Shown one piece after another: positions 24,593 to 36,223 of a DNA stretch of 64,000 bases. Under the pieces are notes generated by a model. It was not told where the DNA came from and did no database searches. It worked only from the letters and a program-made list of their open reading frames with translations. The translations under genes and the position numbers were made by a program. Within the stretch, counting starts at the first letter, position 1; the number at the start of each line of letters is the position of its first letter. The DNA is from Tyto alba (Eukaryota; Chordata; Aves; Strigiformes; Tytonidae). The stretch is from NCBI RefSeq assembly GCF_018691265.1, contig NW_024881282.1, positions 22,722,399 to 22,786,398 on the forward strand, written 5' to 3'.

Positions 24593-26697
24593 GTAGGCAA
24601 CAACTAAATCTTAAGTAGCATATTTGTATATGAGTTGACAGGGAAGAAGATCTGGAGTAACTTGAAATGCTAGATGAAATAAGGATGATTCTTCTAATGT
24701 TACGAGATTCGTTTAAATATTTAATTGCTGATATAAATAAGATCTTACTTCTACATTTTTGCTACACCAGATCAGACTGCTGCTGCTATTAAGAAATATT
24801 CCGAGCACTTGTAAACTGAAGTTTATAAGGATGCTTTGAATATTAAAATTAGGACATAGCCCACTGAATTTGAAAACAAATTATTTTTATTTTATTGAGT
24901 CACAAGCCACCTGCAAACTTTCATTGGGAGCAAGTTCTGAATACATAAGCGATCATTCCCCCATTCCTTTGTACGTGCTGTGAAAGTAATTCTTACAGTT
25001 TGAAGTGCATTTATTTTGAAAGACACTCTGATATTATTGGGAAGCTAGAATTTGGGATTGTTTTTTCCCTCTAATCTGTATTAGGAAATCTTTCTTTTGT
25101 TGAGGGCTAGACAACATCTTCAAACACATTTGACCTGTGCCAACGCAGGTGGCGGTGTGTTCCAGTTACATACGTACGAATGCAGTAGCTGGAATATGAG
25201 ACAAAAGTTTGGTCACACCAGAGTTCCTTCTCATTTTTGTGAACCGTGGCTTATCAAAAAAGACATTATCTTATCCCAACCAGTTATCAAATTTTACTTT
25301 CACAGATGACTTTCATTACTGCTTATTAGCCACATGATTCTGAACTTGCCTGTATTTGATAATGCATTGTCTTGAAAGCAAGCTACATCAGCATGCTTGT
25401 GACTTTTCATAGAGCTTCATTTTTGTGTTGGCAATTGGGAGCTCTGTATCAGGTGAAGATCGAGCTTAAAAGATAATTACCATAGCTGGCCCATCAGACT
25501 AATGTTCCTTGAAATGAAATGCTGTTGTAGAATGTTAATTTCCTAATATTGGGATGTATTCAAACTACATGGATCTCTGAATTGCCCTTTTCCTTAATGC
25601 CAGTATAGTGCCCTGGAAGTTGGATGTAAACAACTCTAAGTGTGTTGTTTATTCACTTAGGATAGTAAGAATGAAAATAAGGATACATTCCTTTTTAATG
25701 CAGTCTGCAAGAACTGTATACATACACATATGTGAGTGTGTGCTTATGTATATAAACCAAAGAAAATGAACTATGATACAGAAGTATTGCCAGAGTAACC
25801 ACTGCCTCTGAAAATTACTTCAAAGTTAATTACAGTACAAAAAGAAAACCAGTTAATGCTTGAGTGTAAAGCTGAAATACTAACATATAGTCTTTTCTGA
25901 CTTGGTCCCTTTTTTCCCCAAGAAAAAAATCAGCAAATTAGGCCACTTGCCACTAAAACAGTGTCAGGAGAAAAATTTGTATGTGATTGACTTGGATTTT
26001 TTCCAATTAATATTTCAGATGTAAACTGGCATTAATTGAAAGTGGTTTGGGCTTTGCTTTGCATATTAATAATTTATTGTATGTTATGACTACTATTTTG
26101 TAGTACATGTTAGCATAAAAGGTTGTTAAATAACACTAGTATGGGGGAAGTTTTCATCTAATATTACTTGAGCTGTCTAAAATCTAGGCATCCAGGCTCC
26201 CTCTATAGTCAGCAGAGAGAGATGAGCAGTTTAAAGGAACATTCAGATCACATTAAGAAAAGTATTTTGGAAAAGACTAGATGTCAGCGACTGCTCTAAG
26301 TGAGTAAGAACTGGTGGCTGAAGTTATGAGAAATTAATCACACTTTATTGGCTGGCTGACTTTTGCTACCAGACAATTGATTTGTAAATAGTCATGGATG
26401 TATTTTCTTAATATTTTTAGTATTTTTTGAGTACAATATTCAAATTGTATTAAGTGCTTTCCTCAAAAGCACTAAATGCTTGAGTGCCAGGTATTTAAAA
26501 ACTTCTGTGATTTCCTCCCATCCCAGTTACTGAGGTTTACTTAAAGCTCGAGCAATGTAATTTATCGGTCCAGTGCTTGAGGCCTGCTGTAACACAAGAT
26601 AGACAGCCTTCCAGAAGTGTGTGCTGCTGCTCATTGACTGTAAAGGGAGCCGTGGTGACTAGCTCAAATGTAGGTGTTTACAACATCTACTATTTGG

Positions 26698-26746
26698 AAA
26701 AAAAAAAAAAAAACAAAAAAAACCCAACAAAAAAAAACCAAAACAA
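26698..26746. repeat. A-rich low-complexity block
   Basis: An A run with scattered C, resembling the block at 2679-2729. No retroelement body was recognised upstream. Confidence 0.8.
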
Positions 26747-28401
26747 CTTTCCATTTTCTTGCTAAGAGCCCAGGGCTAAGGTTTTGTTTGTTCTGAACTA
26801 GCTGGCAAAACCAGCATTTCCTTCGTTTATCACTGACTTGGAGGACAGATATAATACAGTCTTGGTAAGTGAACAAGAGCAATCGCTTTACTTTACAAAT
26901 TAGAATTGTGATATTTTAAATATTTAGAACTATTCAGTTATTTGCAACTATATAAAAACTGCATGTTTGTTCTGTGTAAAACCATGAACAGCTTCTGCAA
27001 AAGCATGTACTTATGTAGGTGTGGTAAGCAAGGAAGTTAAGTTTATTAATCTTATTAATCTTTATTGTCTCTGGATATTCCTGGTCTTTTTATCCTGGCA
27101 GCCCTTTAACAATGGGCAAGCCATATAAACATAAATATTTGATATCAATAAAATATTAAAGATAAGACTTGATGATTGTAATGATGAATATCCTTGCTTT
27201 TTAATTATACAGCTTCTTTGAAGCTAGTTAGTGTGACTGGGGTGTTTAAGTTTCTTATGATTGTTTTGATGTTTAAAGACAATTCTACCTTTTGTTTAAA
27301 AAGTAAATGTAATCCTTGAATTTTTATGAACATTTTCAAGGTTGTTTTCTCTGTTTAGAAATTATTAAACTGCATTTCAATTTTAGATTTCAGGAAAGCT
27401 AAGATTACTATTTAAAGACATTTTTATAGGATACTTAAAATGAAATCAAAGGAGCTAAGTATTTCTGTAGATGGAGCCTTGGTGGAGGTTCTGTCAACTG
27501 TAAAACCTTCTGGATTTACTGTCCGGTTGTTGTAACTCCACATGCAGTAAGACAAGCAACCTTAAAGTGAATTTCCTATAAGAGATTTTCAGGTAAGTAT
27601 TAATTTACAATGCACAAATAGGATTTGTGAAGCATGGAACAAAAGCTAGTTAGTAATAGACTAACCCTCTTCCCTGAGAATAATGATGTCATGTTTGTTT
27701 CATTTTTTTCCTTCAAGTACATGTTATTCTTGTTAAAAATAGGGTGGCATTCTGAACTTGAACTTCTTGGGTGTTTCTCCTATATTGGCTTTAGTCATTA
27801 TCTAGAAAAATGTTCCTCTCTCAACCCTGAAATGATCTGGCTGAAAAACTTGCATTCATTTTTGTGGTTCTGATAAACAGTTCATAAAAACATGTGCAAC
27901 TTAACCGATCAGAGTCTGTTGCCAAGGGAATGACAGCTTAATGCACTAAAAAGAAAATATATAATGAAACTTTCGTTTAAATTTGTTCTGAGACTGTTGC
28001 CGCCAATCCAGACTAAAGGATTCCTCTACTTGTCACTGGTCAGCTTTACATAATAGTGAAAAGCATTGCTTTTATATCTTGCTTGTTTTTTTCATACCTT
28101 CAATCCTCATGAACTGAACTCTTCTGAAAAGGTCCTAATATTGGTTTATTTCCATTTCATTTTTTTAATTGTTCAGTCACACCTAGAGGAGGGCTGTTAA
28201 GGTGACAACCACTGTTAGTCTTCAGTCTGCAAGGAGTGAACCAACTGCTGTAGTGAACTACTTTCAATACAATTTTAATGCTGTTTCATATGTATTTTGA
28301 AGAAATTTCTTTTAGAACTCCTTCCATTGGTTTTGGGTGAGTGAAAGCCAGGACCAAAAGACTCTAGATTAGAATGGAAAGTATAGGAGAGATTAGCTGG
28401 A

Positions 28402-28484
28402 CTGGGTGGACTTCACCCAGACCAGGGTGCTGCTGTCTGCTGCTCTCCGTGGAGATCTGCGGCAAGTTAGACTGGACAGCAGAC
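28402..28484. repeat. Cluster of short inverted repeats
   Basis: CTGGGTG/CACCCAG form a 7-bp stem (28402-28420). GTCTGCTG at 28435-28442 pairs with CAGCAGAC at 28477-28484 (8 bp) and encloses a small TCTCC/GGAGA inverted repeat. GC content is higher than the surrounding intron. No RNA family was recognised. Confidence 0.5.
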
Positions 28485-30873
28485 TTCTGTTAATTCGTAT
28501 ACTTTGATCAGCAGTACTAAATGTGCAGAGAAAATTTTGAAACAGACTGCCTGTAAGCCTAGTCCGCATAAATGCAAGCTTTTTAATGAGGACAAGGAGA
28601 GTTTTCCCTCTCGTGTTAAAAGAAAACAATAAAGCTAATTTCAGATCCTGTGGAAACCAAATTCGTAAGATCTAAACTATTTCTAGTTTATTTCTAAGTG
28701 TCTTGTCCTCCATCTAGTTTTGTCACCTGTTGGGAAGCTATATTTCTCTGCAGCTTCCATCTCCAGCTCTCTCTTAACACCTCTGATACCTGATCTTTAT
28801 ATTGTTCAGTGGTGTTCATTGAAAAGGCTTGTGTGCCATGTTTGGTCTTGCTGTATTTACCTTTAATGAAGATGTGCTGAGACAGTTTCATGTTTCCTAG
28901 CCTCCTGTATACCGTCTCACAAGCATGAATCATGTTCTGAGAAGCTGAGAGGTCATCATGTCAATGACATCGTGTCACTGTGGTGTAAACTGCAGAATTA
29001 CGGCTGCACAGACTTTATAATGTACCTGAGCTAAATTTCTATTTCAAACCTGAAATTTTCCTTCTGGGATTATACATGGCTTCTGCAATCATAAAATATT
29101 GCAGTTTAGAAGTGATGCAAAAAAACGTTGTTGCAGGAATATAGAAAGACAGACTATGCTTCTAGAGAAATCTGATAAATGTTTGCAAGTAGTATGATGT
29201 TTACCTCAGTCTAAAATGTGTTTTAAGGGTATATCTAACCTGTTTTACATTTTTTTTTCCTTTGGAATAGTCAGCTATTGAAATTGTTCCTTGGCTGTGT
29301 ACTCTTGCTGTCTTAGCAATTACTATATGGTATGATGTTTTTTATTTTAAGTGTGACATGAGGGAATATATTATTCATTTTTGTGTATGGATCAGTGATC
29401 ATTGTGTTATGTAAGAAATCAAATTATTGAAGTGCATTCTTTAAAAAATACGTAACATTTTTACATTAATGAAGAATTGTCATATTTTTGTTGCCTCATC
29501 CTATCATGTCTTAGAAGGCAAAGAGCAGAATAAGATGATTGCATAGCACACCACTTACCTTGGGATTGTATTAAAAAGACCTTTGCTTGTTTTGGTTTTG
29601 TATCGAAGCATATGTTATGACCTACAGACATCTAAAACTTCAAATGCTACTCTCACTCCCCATTCTTAAAGCACAATTTTTCAGTTAGCCACCTAGACTT
29701 TGTTAGGTTCAGCTTACAGGCTGAAGCAGTTTACCACAAATGCAACTTCAATGTGCAAGATGTTTTTGCTTACTTTACAAGCTTTATTTGATTCCTTCTA
29801 TACTAAGGTGTATGTAGTATTTAAGTTTGCAGTAAAGTGATTTACAGTAAAATAATGAAAAGATTTTTTTTTTAAACTTGTGCACCCGTTTGAAGACACT
29901 ATACAAATATTAAAAGCATATAGAAAATATACCATTTTTGAGAAGTCATATGCTTAATGAAGACTAGAGTAAAAATTTCATCAATCTTTACTCTTACCTT
30001 TATTTTTGGTTCTTAACTGTGTATCATTTTTTCACTGTTTTTATAAGTAATATAAACCTTCTGTCCCATTAGAAAAGAGACCTTTAAACATTAAAACCCC
30101 TGTAGTTTGCTCACTGAGTGTTCCTTTAGCAGTGGAGTTTTGGAAAGTACATCTTGGGGTGGTAGTACTCCATCAAGTCTTCATTAGACAGTTAAAACCA
30201 TATGCTCTAATGATGGTGGAAAAAGCCTGCTTTTCCACCAGCTTATTTCAATTCAGCGGTTGGTATTAGATTCTTAGTAAAGAACTTTTGTCAGTATACC
30301 TACATCTGTGCTAGGTTTTAGCTGTTGTGGTCATTCATACCTCATCCAACTCAGCTAGTCTGCAAAATTGGTGAGAAAGGATTTGACTTAGTTATGTCAG
30401 TTTTCCTTAGCTGCTTCTGAACTCTTCAAGATTTTCATGTCTTCAGCATGAAGACTAATGAAATACAATTTTTAGAATGTACACCTGACAAGTTTTTCTT
30501 AGCTGTGGTTTAAAGTGCATGATGTAATGCCTGATCAGTTGCAGCTTTCATTCTAAAATTTGATTGGACCAGGAATGTTGTTTGGTTTTTTTACAGTGAT
30601 CAAATGTTGCTCTGGAATAAGACATATTTCCATGCCAAATTGCACATTTTAGTTTCCATTGGGTAGAAGAATCCTTTTTGTTTGTCTCTGTATGATACTT
30701 TTCAACTAGATGAAGTTTTATTCCCAGCCAGACCCAGGGCTTCATGAACAATTTAAAAAAAGTATTCCAGATGGAAGGGCGGCTAGTCTGTAATGCACTC
30801 TAGTAGTGCATGTAATCTCAATGTATAACATTATAAAACATTATAAATGTTAGCATACTCTTCCTTTTTTCAT

Positions 30874-30899
30874 AAAAAAAAAAAAAAAAAAGAAAAAAA
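30874..30899. repeat. Poly-A run
   Basis: Eighteen A, one G, then seven A. Low-complexity DNA in intron 4. Confidence 0.85.
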
Positions 30900-32637
30900 T
30901 CGCCAACCAACAATAACTACTGACCGACCAAGCACCTATTTAATTATTTTTAACCTGTTGACCAGGTTCCTATTTCATTTTTAGTGGATATCAAAGTAAA
31001 AAGATTGGTTCCAAACTTCAGAAATTAAGATACAGAAAAGAAGTACTGTCTGCCTCTCTACCAGTGAGAGCTTGTAATGAAAGAGGAAGAGGAGAGAGTA
31101 TCTTGATTAGCAACAAACCCAAACCACGTGAAGGGGTTTTGTAGCTCTATTGGTCACGAAGCTTAAAAAGTAATGACAAGATAACTTACCTTTTTAATAT
31201 TACCAGCTTGCAAATCTATTAGGATACTCCTGGTGACTGTACCTTATGTTTACGTGTTAACACTTTGTAGAACTTATTACTAACTCCAGTTATGCAGTTG
31301 TAATCACAATTAAGATGCTGCTCAGCTGATTGAGCCTGTATAAGGATTCTGCTTGGACTATTGAGCTTTTCCTCAGTAACATATCAAAGTTCATGTCCAT
31401 AGCTGAATGTTTCAAGTACTGTCTTGTTCCATCTAATTGTTTATAGCTGTTGGGTGAAAATAGCAATAGTAATGCCAATGGCTTGTAGTTAGCTTTTAGT
31501 TTTCAAGACAAGTTGGTTCTTTTTCAATAGAGTAGCAACCTAGCTGAGCGGTTAACCTCTTTTTCTAGTAGTCTCTTTGCCACTAACTTCTGTTAAAAAA
31601 CTGAAGTCTTGCAAAACAAGTCAGTGTTGAAACTTAGTTGCATATATTGCTTAATTTTGTTATAAGTAGTACAAGGAAAATATGATACTGTATACCTGAT
31701 CTTTCCTGTCTGACATTATAATATTTATTTTTATCTGTTTGTACGTGCAGATACAGTCAACTTGCTGTACAACAGATGAGCCCTAGCTAATGCTACTGTG
31801 ATAACTTTTAGCTATGGTAATTTAAGGTAATGCTGCTTAATTTAGCCTTTGATGGGGAAGGCTTAAGATCACGTCTATTTGTTCAGTAGTGTATATGCAC
31901 ATAGATGGCATTACTGTAGCTCAGGTTATTCACAATACTTGGAAATATAATAGCCTGCTCATGTGTTTGTATGCCAAATTTAACTGTGCATTTTTTTGGT
32001 ACAGAATATCTAGTAAATCTAAAATTCAAAGCCCACCAGAGCTAAGTGCATTTTAAAGAACAGAAATGTAATCTGGGATATGATTGATCCTGAAAGAATC
32101 CAATTGCAGATCTTCAGTGGAAGAAAATTTTGCAATTGTGTAGTTTGATGTGCCAGCTTATCCAGACTTAAGTGTTACGTGGAAGTTTAGACAGGATGAG
32201 TCTTTACAGTTTGACATTTTATAAACCTTTTCGTGTTTAGATTTATTTGTCTAGGATGGGCTTTTAACATTTTAAACCAGTTGTATGTCTAACCCTGAAT
32301 TAGAGGAAGTGTGGCATTGTCCACTGTCCATGAAACAGGAGGAACTAGGGGCAAAGACACTGTTACAGCAAATAGGAGGAGGAAAATAGACTTGCTCAAC
32401 ATGTTCCCAACCTTCGTGTTGAATGAATGGGAAGCAAGTAATTAAGCTGACTTGAAGAATATTTTCTAGCGTGGGTTTATTAAGTTACTCATCTGAAGTA
32501 GTGTTCTGATGTGAAGATGTTACTCAGAAAAGACCTTTTTGGTTTTAGAGTAGATTTCTTTGTTCAAGTGTAATGTTTCTCAGACTTCGGGGGTTTACGT
32601 TTCCTAATACAACACCTTCCCTCTGATCATGCCAACC

Positions 32638-32778
32638 AGTAGCTTCTTATCATTAATTGCTGGCAGCAGCTTGGTTCTACAGGGGAAGGGCTATAATTAT
32701 TAGCTACGGTTGAAAATGCTTACCCGTCTCACCCTGGGGAGCCAAGCTGTTGCTAGCAATTAAAGGTAGTTAGCTGTT
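32638..32778 (+). ncRNA. Candidate pri-microRNA-like hairpin (or MITE foldback)
   Basis: The arm 32653-32674 pairs with 32742-32763 over 22 bases without interruption when RNA wobble is allowed: 20 Watson-Crick pairs plus two G-U pairs (32662 with 32754, and 32666 with 32750). Inward, 32675-32678 pair with 32738-32741, one mismatch follows, and 32680-32684 pair with 32732-32736, then short pairing of 32687-32689. The terminal loop is about 32690-32726. Outward, after one mismatch, 32647-32651 pair with 32665+100 to 32769 (that is 32765-32769), and 32638-32644 pair with 32772-32778. Most departures from perfect complementarity are G-U on the PAN3 sense strand and would be C-A mismatches on the other strand. 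This resembles an intronic pri-miRNA with upper and lower stems, but no known microRNA was recognised, and an old palindromic transposon is possible. Confidence 0.4.
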
Positions 32779-33130
32779 CCCTGCCTCATGTAAACATTTG
32801 CAGCCAGTAATTACTACTGCTTCACACTTCTTTGCCCAGGAGGAACTGAACTCTTCAAGTCATGCTTTGTAATAGTTTGGTACTGTTGTTTGGGTTTTTT
32901 TTCTTTTTCTTAGATTTCATTTTAATTATTGTTTAACCTTATTTTTCCATTTAAAAATAATAGTCATGTTTTTGACCTTTCACAACTCGTTTGGAATTTG
33001 TAACCATATTGAGAGTTGCAACCTAGTTTGAGAAATACTTGCTACAGGATTGTGAATGCTTTATTTTTATTTATTTATATGTTATGACTTTGAATACTTC
33101 AGCCACCTTCCCCCCTTCCAAAAAAAAAAG

Positions 33131-33190
33131 TTCAGTATGTTGAACTATGCATGTTGAATATTCAGTATGTTGAATCTGCATGGCTGAACA
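33131..33190. repeat. 30-bp tandem duplication
   Basis: Two adjacent 30-base units each start TTCAGTATGTTGAA and then contain GCATG; they differ at a few positions. A local duplication in intron 4, directly after a short A run. Confidence 0.8.
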
Positions 33191-34576
33191 GGTTTTTTTG
33201 CCTCATAGAAAGATTTTAGGGAAGGCAAAAATGCAATTGCTTTTGTAATCGTCAAAAAGAAATTGTCCCCATGCCAAGAAGTTGGATTTGCTTGTCCAGA
33301 TTGTCATGCCTCTGTTTTATGTAGATGTTTTAGTTTGGTCCAGAAATGATCACTGGTTGTTGAGTTCTTGCTTGTTTCAGGATGCACTATTCTGTCTCTG
33401 CTGCTTTACTTGCTGCTCTATGTAGAGGGCAGGGATGTAGCAAAGTTGGTACGCTTATTCAGACTGCTCAATCTAGTTGATCTTTCCTTTTGATTGAATC
33501 TCTCCTCTTGGCAGACACATTTTTCTGTGTTTTCTGGTCTCCTGTAAACTTCAGTTGGATTTCTGAATCGGATGCCATTCAGTTAATTGAAAACAAATGT
33601 AATTTAGAATGATTTTGATACAAATACTGAAATTTATTTCAAATGTTAATATTATATAGTCCATCTTCCAATGTCTATATGAACAATTAAATCCTGGCCT
33701 AGTAATCCCCTGGTGATGTTTCACAGTAGATAATGAAAGTAAAATTTTAATTTGGTCTCACACTTTTTAGTTTAGTTTTTTCATACCATTAGTCTAAGAA
33801 CTACTGGTATACAAACTCATATTGTCTCTATGTTGCTTTGTGGCATAGAATTGACCATTGTTTGCCCCCTCTTGTATGGCTCTTCATAAAACCTAAAATA
33901 CAGTTGCATTCTGTTGCCTGGAATCTGAATTCCATTGTAACTGAAATAGCTGAAATAGCCAGGTTGGCTCAGTTCCTCTTTTGTTTTGGTTCTCCTTTTC
34001 AAAATATTTATAGATCACGTTTTATTATGGAGGATTAAAAGAACCCCTTATGAATAGAAACATGTTTGGACACTGGGTCTGTAGTCCAGTAGCCTGAGGC
34101 AGACTGTGCCCCTGCAGTTGGTAGAACATGGGGAGAGATGGGGAAGCTGCCAGGGAAACTGTTGCTCTTCATGATGTGATTTCCAATAGCCAGGCTAAGG
34201 AAAACACATACTCCATTCAAACTCGGCCCTGAAGTCCAACGCTATTCCAGTGTCTGCCTTCTCAGACCTTACAGCTTTGCAGTTTATGATATTAGTAGTC
34301 CTTCTGAGTTACTAAGATGCTACGTTGCCCAATAGTTGAATGATTCTCCCAATAAGCAACCAATATTTAGATTTACCATTATCAGGTCTGCATTTGAACT
34401 ACAGGAGGTCTGTGTGCTACCCATCACACAGTTTGCGAAGTTTCTAATTCGTATGGCAAAATTCAGACTTATTATTAAAATTGGTTGATTTGATCTTCAT
34501 GAAGTTTATGGCCTTTGTAGCTCATAGTCAATGCTGGTATCCTTGGGGGCTTTTTATTGTTTGGGTTGGTGATGGT

Positions 34577-34662
34577 TTGTGTGTTTTTTTTTTTTGTTTG
34601 TTTGTTTTTTTTTTGTTTGTTTTTGTTTTTTTTTTTTTGGTTTTTTTTTTTTTTTTTTTTTT
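34577..34662. repeat. T/G-rich low-complexity block
   Basis: Long T runs are separated by G, including GTTTGTTTGTTT units. It is complementary in composition to the A/C block at 34981-35055, about 320 bases away. An open frame through this block is an artefact of the repeat. Confidence 0.85.
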
Positions 34663-34980
34663 GGCAAATGAAGTCCTAGTGACTCTACTCAGTATTCATT
34701 ATTTCCAAAGCTTTCAGCCTAAAAATTTTCAGGGAAGTAGAGGCAGGAATCTGTTTTGGTTTTTGGTTTTGCAGCCATTTTATGGTAGTTTTGTCCTGTG
34801 TTTTACAAATCAGATTCTTGCTTTGTTTCCTGAGGAACAATTTTTAGTATGCATATTAAAGTACACATTGATAAGATTTCTAAGGTACCAGATGAAGTAG
34901 ATATCTGAATTAAAGGTAAGTTAAGCTTTGATTACTTAAAGTGGTCTATATCCAGATGATGATAGTTGCATTTTCACATT

Positions 34981-35055
34981 AAAAAAACAAAAAACCAAAA
35001 ACAAACAAAAAAACCCCACAACAAACAAACCAACCTCACAGCAAAAGAAAAACAG
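34981..35055. repeat. A/C-rich low-complexity block
   Basis: A runs separated by C, including AAACAAACAAA units and a CAACAAACAAACC stretch. It is complementary to the T/G block upstream, so the transcript could fold between them. Confidence 0.85.
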
Positions 35056-35246
35056 TCCAACCTCTGCAATTTGGTCCAATGGTCGATATAATAGGTATAA
35101 AAGGTCCTGGTCTAAATGTGCGTAGATGCCGAAATATTTTTTTTTGGTGTCACTTGCTATCTAGATAGGTACACATAGGTTTGAAAGCATAGAGAAATCT
35201 GGAGAACTTCTGTACTCTTTCTGTTTGAAAGTCTTTAACAGTTGTG

Positions 35247-35284
35247 GGTTTTTTTGTTTTTTTGTTTTTTTTTTTTTTTTACAG
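35247..35284 (+). repeat. T-rich tract ending in ACAG (splice-site mimic)
   Basis: About 34 bases of T with few G end in ACAG, a strong-looking polypyrimidine tract and acceptor. The sequence after it does not encode recognisable PAN3 residues. It lies about 780 bases before the real exon 5 acceptor and may be a decoy or simply a T-rich repeat. Confidence 0.55.
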
Positions 35285-35856
35285 TATGCTTTTTAAATTT
35301 AATGTTCTTATAATGCTTTATAAATACTTTCATTTGTAGAGGTCATTGCCAACGTCATGGAAATGTCACTCCTGTTGAGGTGCAAGTACCTCCTGCATGT
35401 TCGCTTCCTTAAGCACATTTTATTTTATCAGTTTTAAGTCGGTTTCCAATGCCTTTACTATGGTAATCTTTGTCTGTTTTCACTTAAGACAGTAGCTGAA
35501 GTTAGTCTTTTGAATATTAACTTAAGCAGAAATGTTTTTCTCATTGCGTTCTGCTGTACTTGGTTACTCAGTTCTACCTGATTTTTTAAAAGCAAGTCTT
35601 CTGGAGATGAGTCTTGGCAAATTTGAATTTAAAAAGAAGCATACAAAAGCCAATGTTAATTTCTTGTTTGATAGAAATCCCAAGGGAAGTGTTCATTATT
35701 ATGATGTGATTGAAGGTATCTGTTTGAGAAATATGGATTTTTTTTTTTAAACAATTCATAATTCTTATGGATTTCCCCTATTTATACTCATTTCAGTGGC
35801 TGACTTGTGGTGGACAGTTTTGCTTACAAATGATCAGTAGTGCCTGAAGTTTATTT

Positions 35857-35880
35857 TCTTTTTTTTTTTTTTTTTTTTAA
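35857..35880. repeat. Poly-T tract before AAG
   Basis: A pyrimidine run of mostly T ends TTTTAAG. Low-complexity DNA about 180 bases upstream of exon 5. Confidence 0.7.
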
Positions 35881-36061
35881 GTATTGTTCATTATAATCAA
35901 ATAGTCAGGATTGAAAGGAAACAGTCTCAGATAAATTTTACTTGCAAATTGTTTCCTATTCCACCAATCCAGAAATCATATCACAGTATAATACCTATTT
36001 TAGTGTAGTTTTAGATGAGGGTTGTTAGGAGTGGCATGGTTTCTTTCCTTCTTTTTCATAG

Positions 36062-36223
36062 CCCAGGAAGTATCGACTGGGGATGCTGGATGAGAGGATA
36101 GTTCCGGTGGGATCAAAAGCAAGAAAATCAAAGAACCCTATCGGCTGTCTGGCTGACAGGTGTAAAACAGGAGTGCCCATCAATATGGTTTGGTGGAACA
36201 GAGTCACAGAAAACAATTTACAG
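36062..36223 (+). CDS. PAN3: PAN3 exon 5, in-frame cassette exon (long isoform)
   Basis: The exon has exactly 162 bases (54 codons), phase 0 at both ends, starting PRKYRLGMLDERIVP and ending NRVTENNLQ. Internal marks are a basic SKARKSK cluster (codons 18-24), a Cys pair spaced CLADRC (codons 29-34) and a Trp-Trp pair (codons 44-45). The acceptor is CTTTTTCATAG and the donor CAG|GTAAAA, a weaker donor than most in this gene. The exon lies immediately before the PAM2 motif of exon 6. Mammalian PAN3 is known to exist as a long and a short isoform that differ in this region; I assign this exon to the long form from memory of the family. The choice of 36062 over the CAG three bases downstream is fixed by frame. 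Confidence 0.88.

Larger units (their letters stand above)
24593..36061 (+). other. PAN3: PAN3 intron 4
   Basis: This 11.5-kb intron precedes the cassette exon. It holds an A-rich block (26698-26746), a small cluster of inverted repeats (28402-28484), a poly-A run (30874-30899), a long foldback able to form a pri-microRNA-like hairpin (32638-32778), a 30-bp tandem duplication (33131-33190), a T/G-rich block (34577-34662) and a complementary A/C-rich block (34981-35055). Two long T tracts end in AG (35247-35284 and about 35857-35880) before the true acceptor TTTTTCATAG. Other stretches show nothing I can name. Confidence 0.9.

Noticed and set aside
34481..34900. Open frame of 139 codons
   Set aside because: It is mostly Phe and Val codons read through the T/G-rich simple repeat.
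36065..36067. CAG three bases inside exon 5 as an alternative acceptor
   Set aside because: Using the AG at 36065-36066 removes five bases and shifts the frame, so the upstream ATAG at 36060-36061 is the real site.
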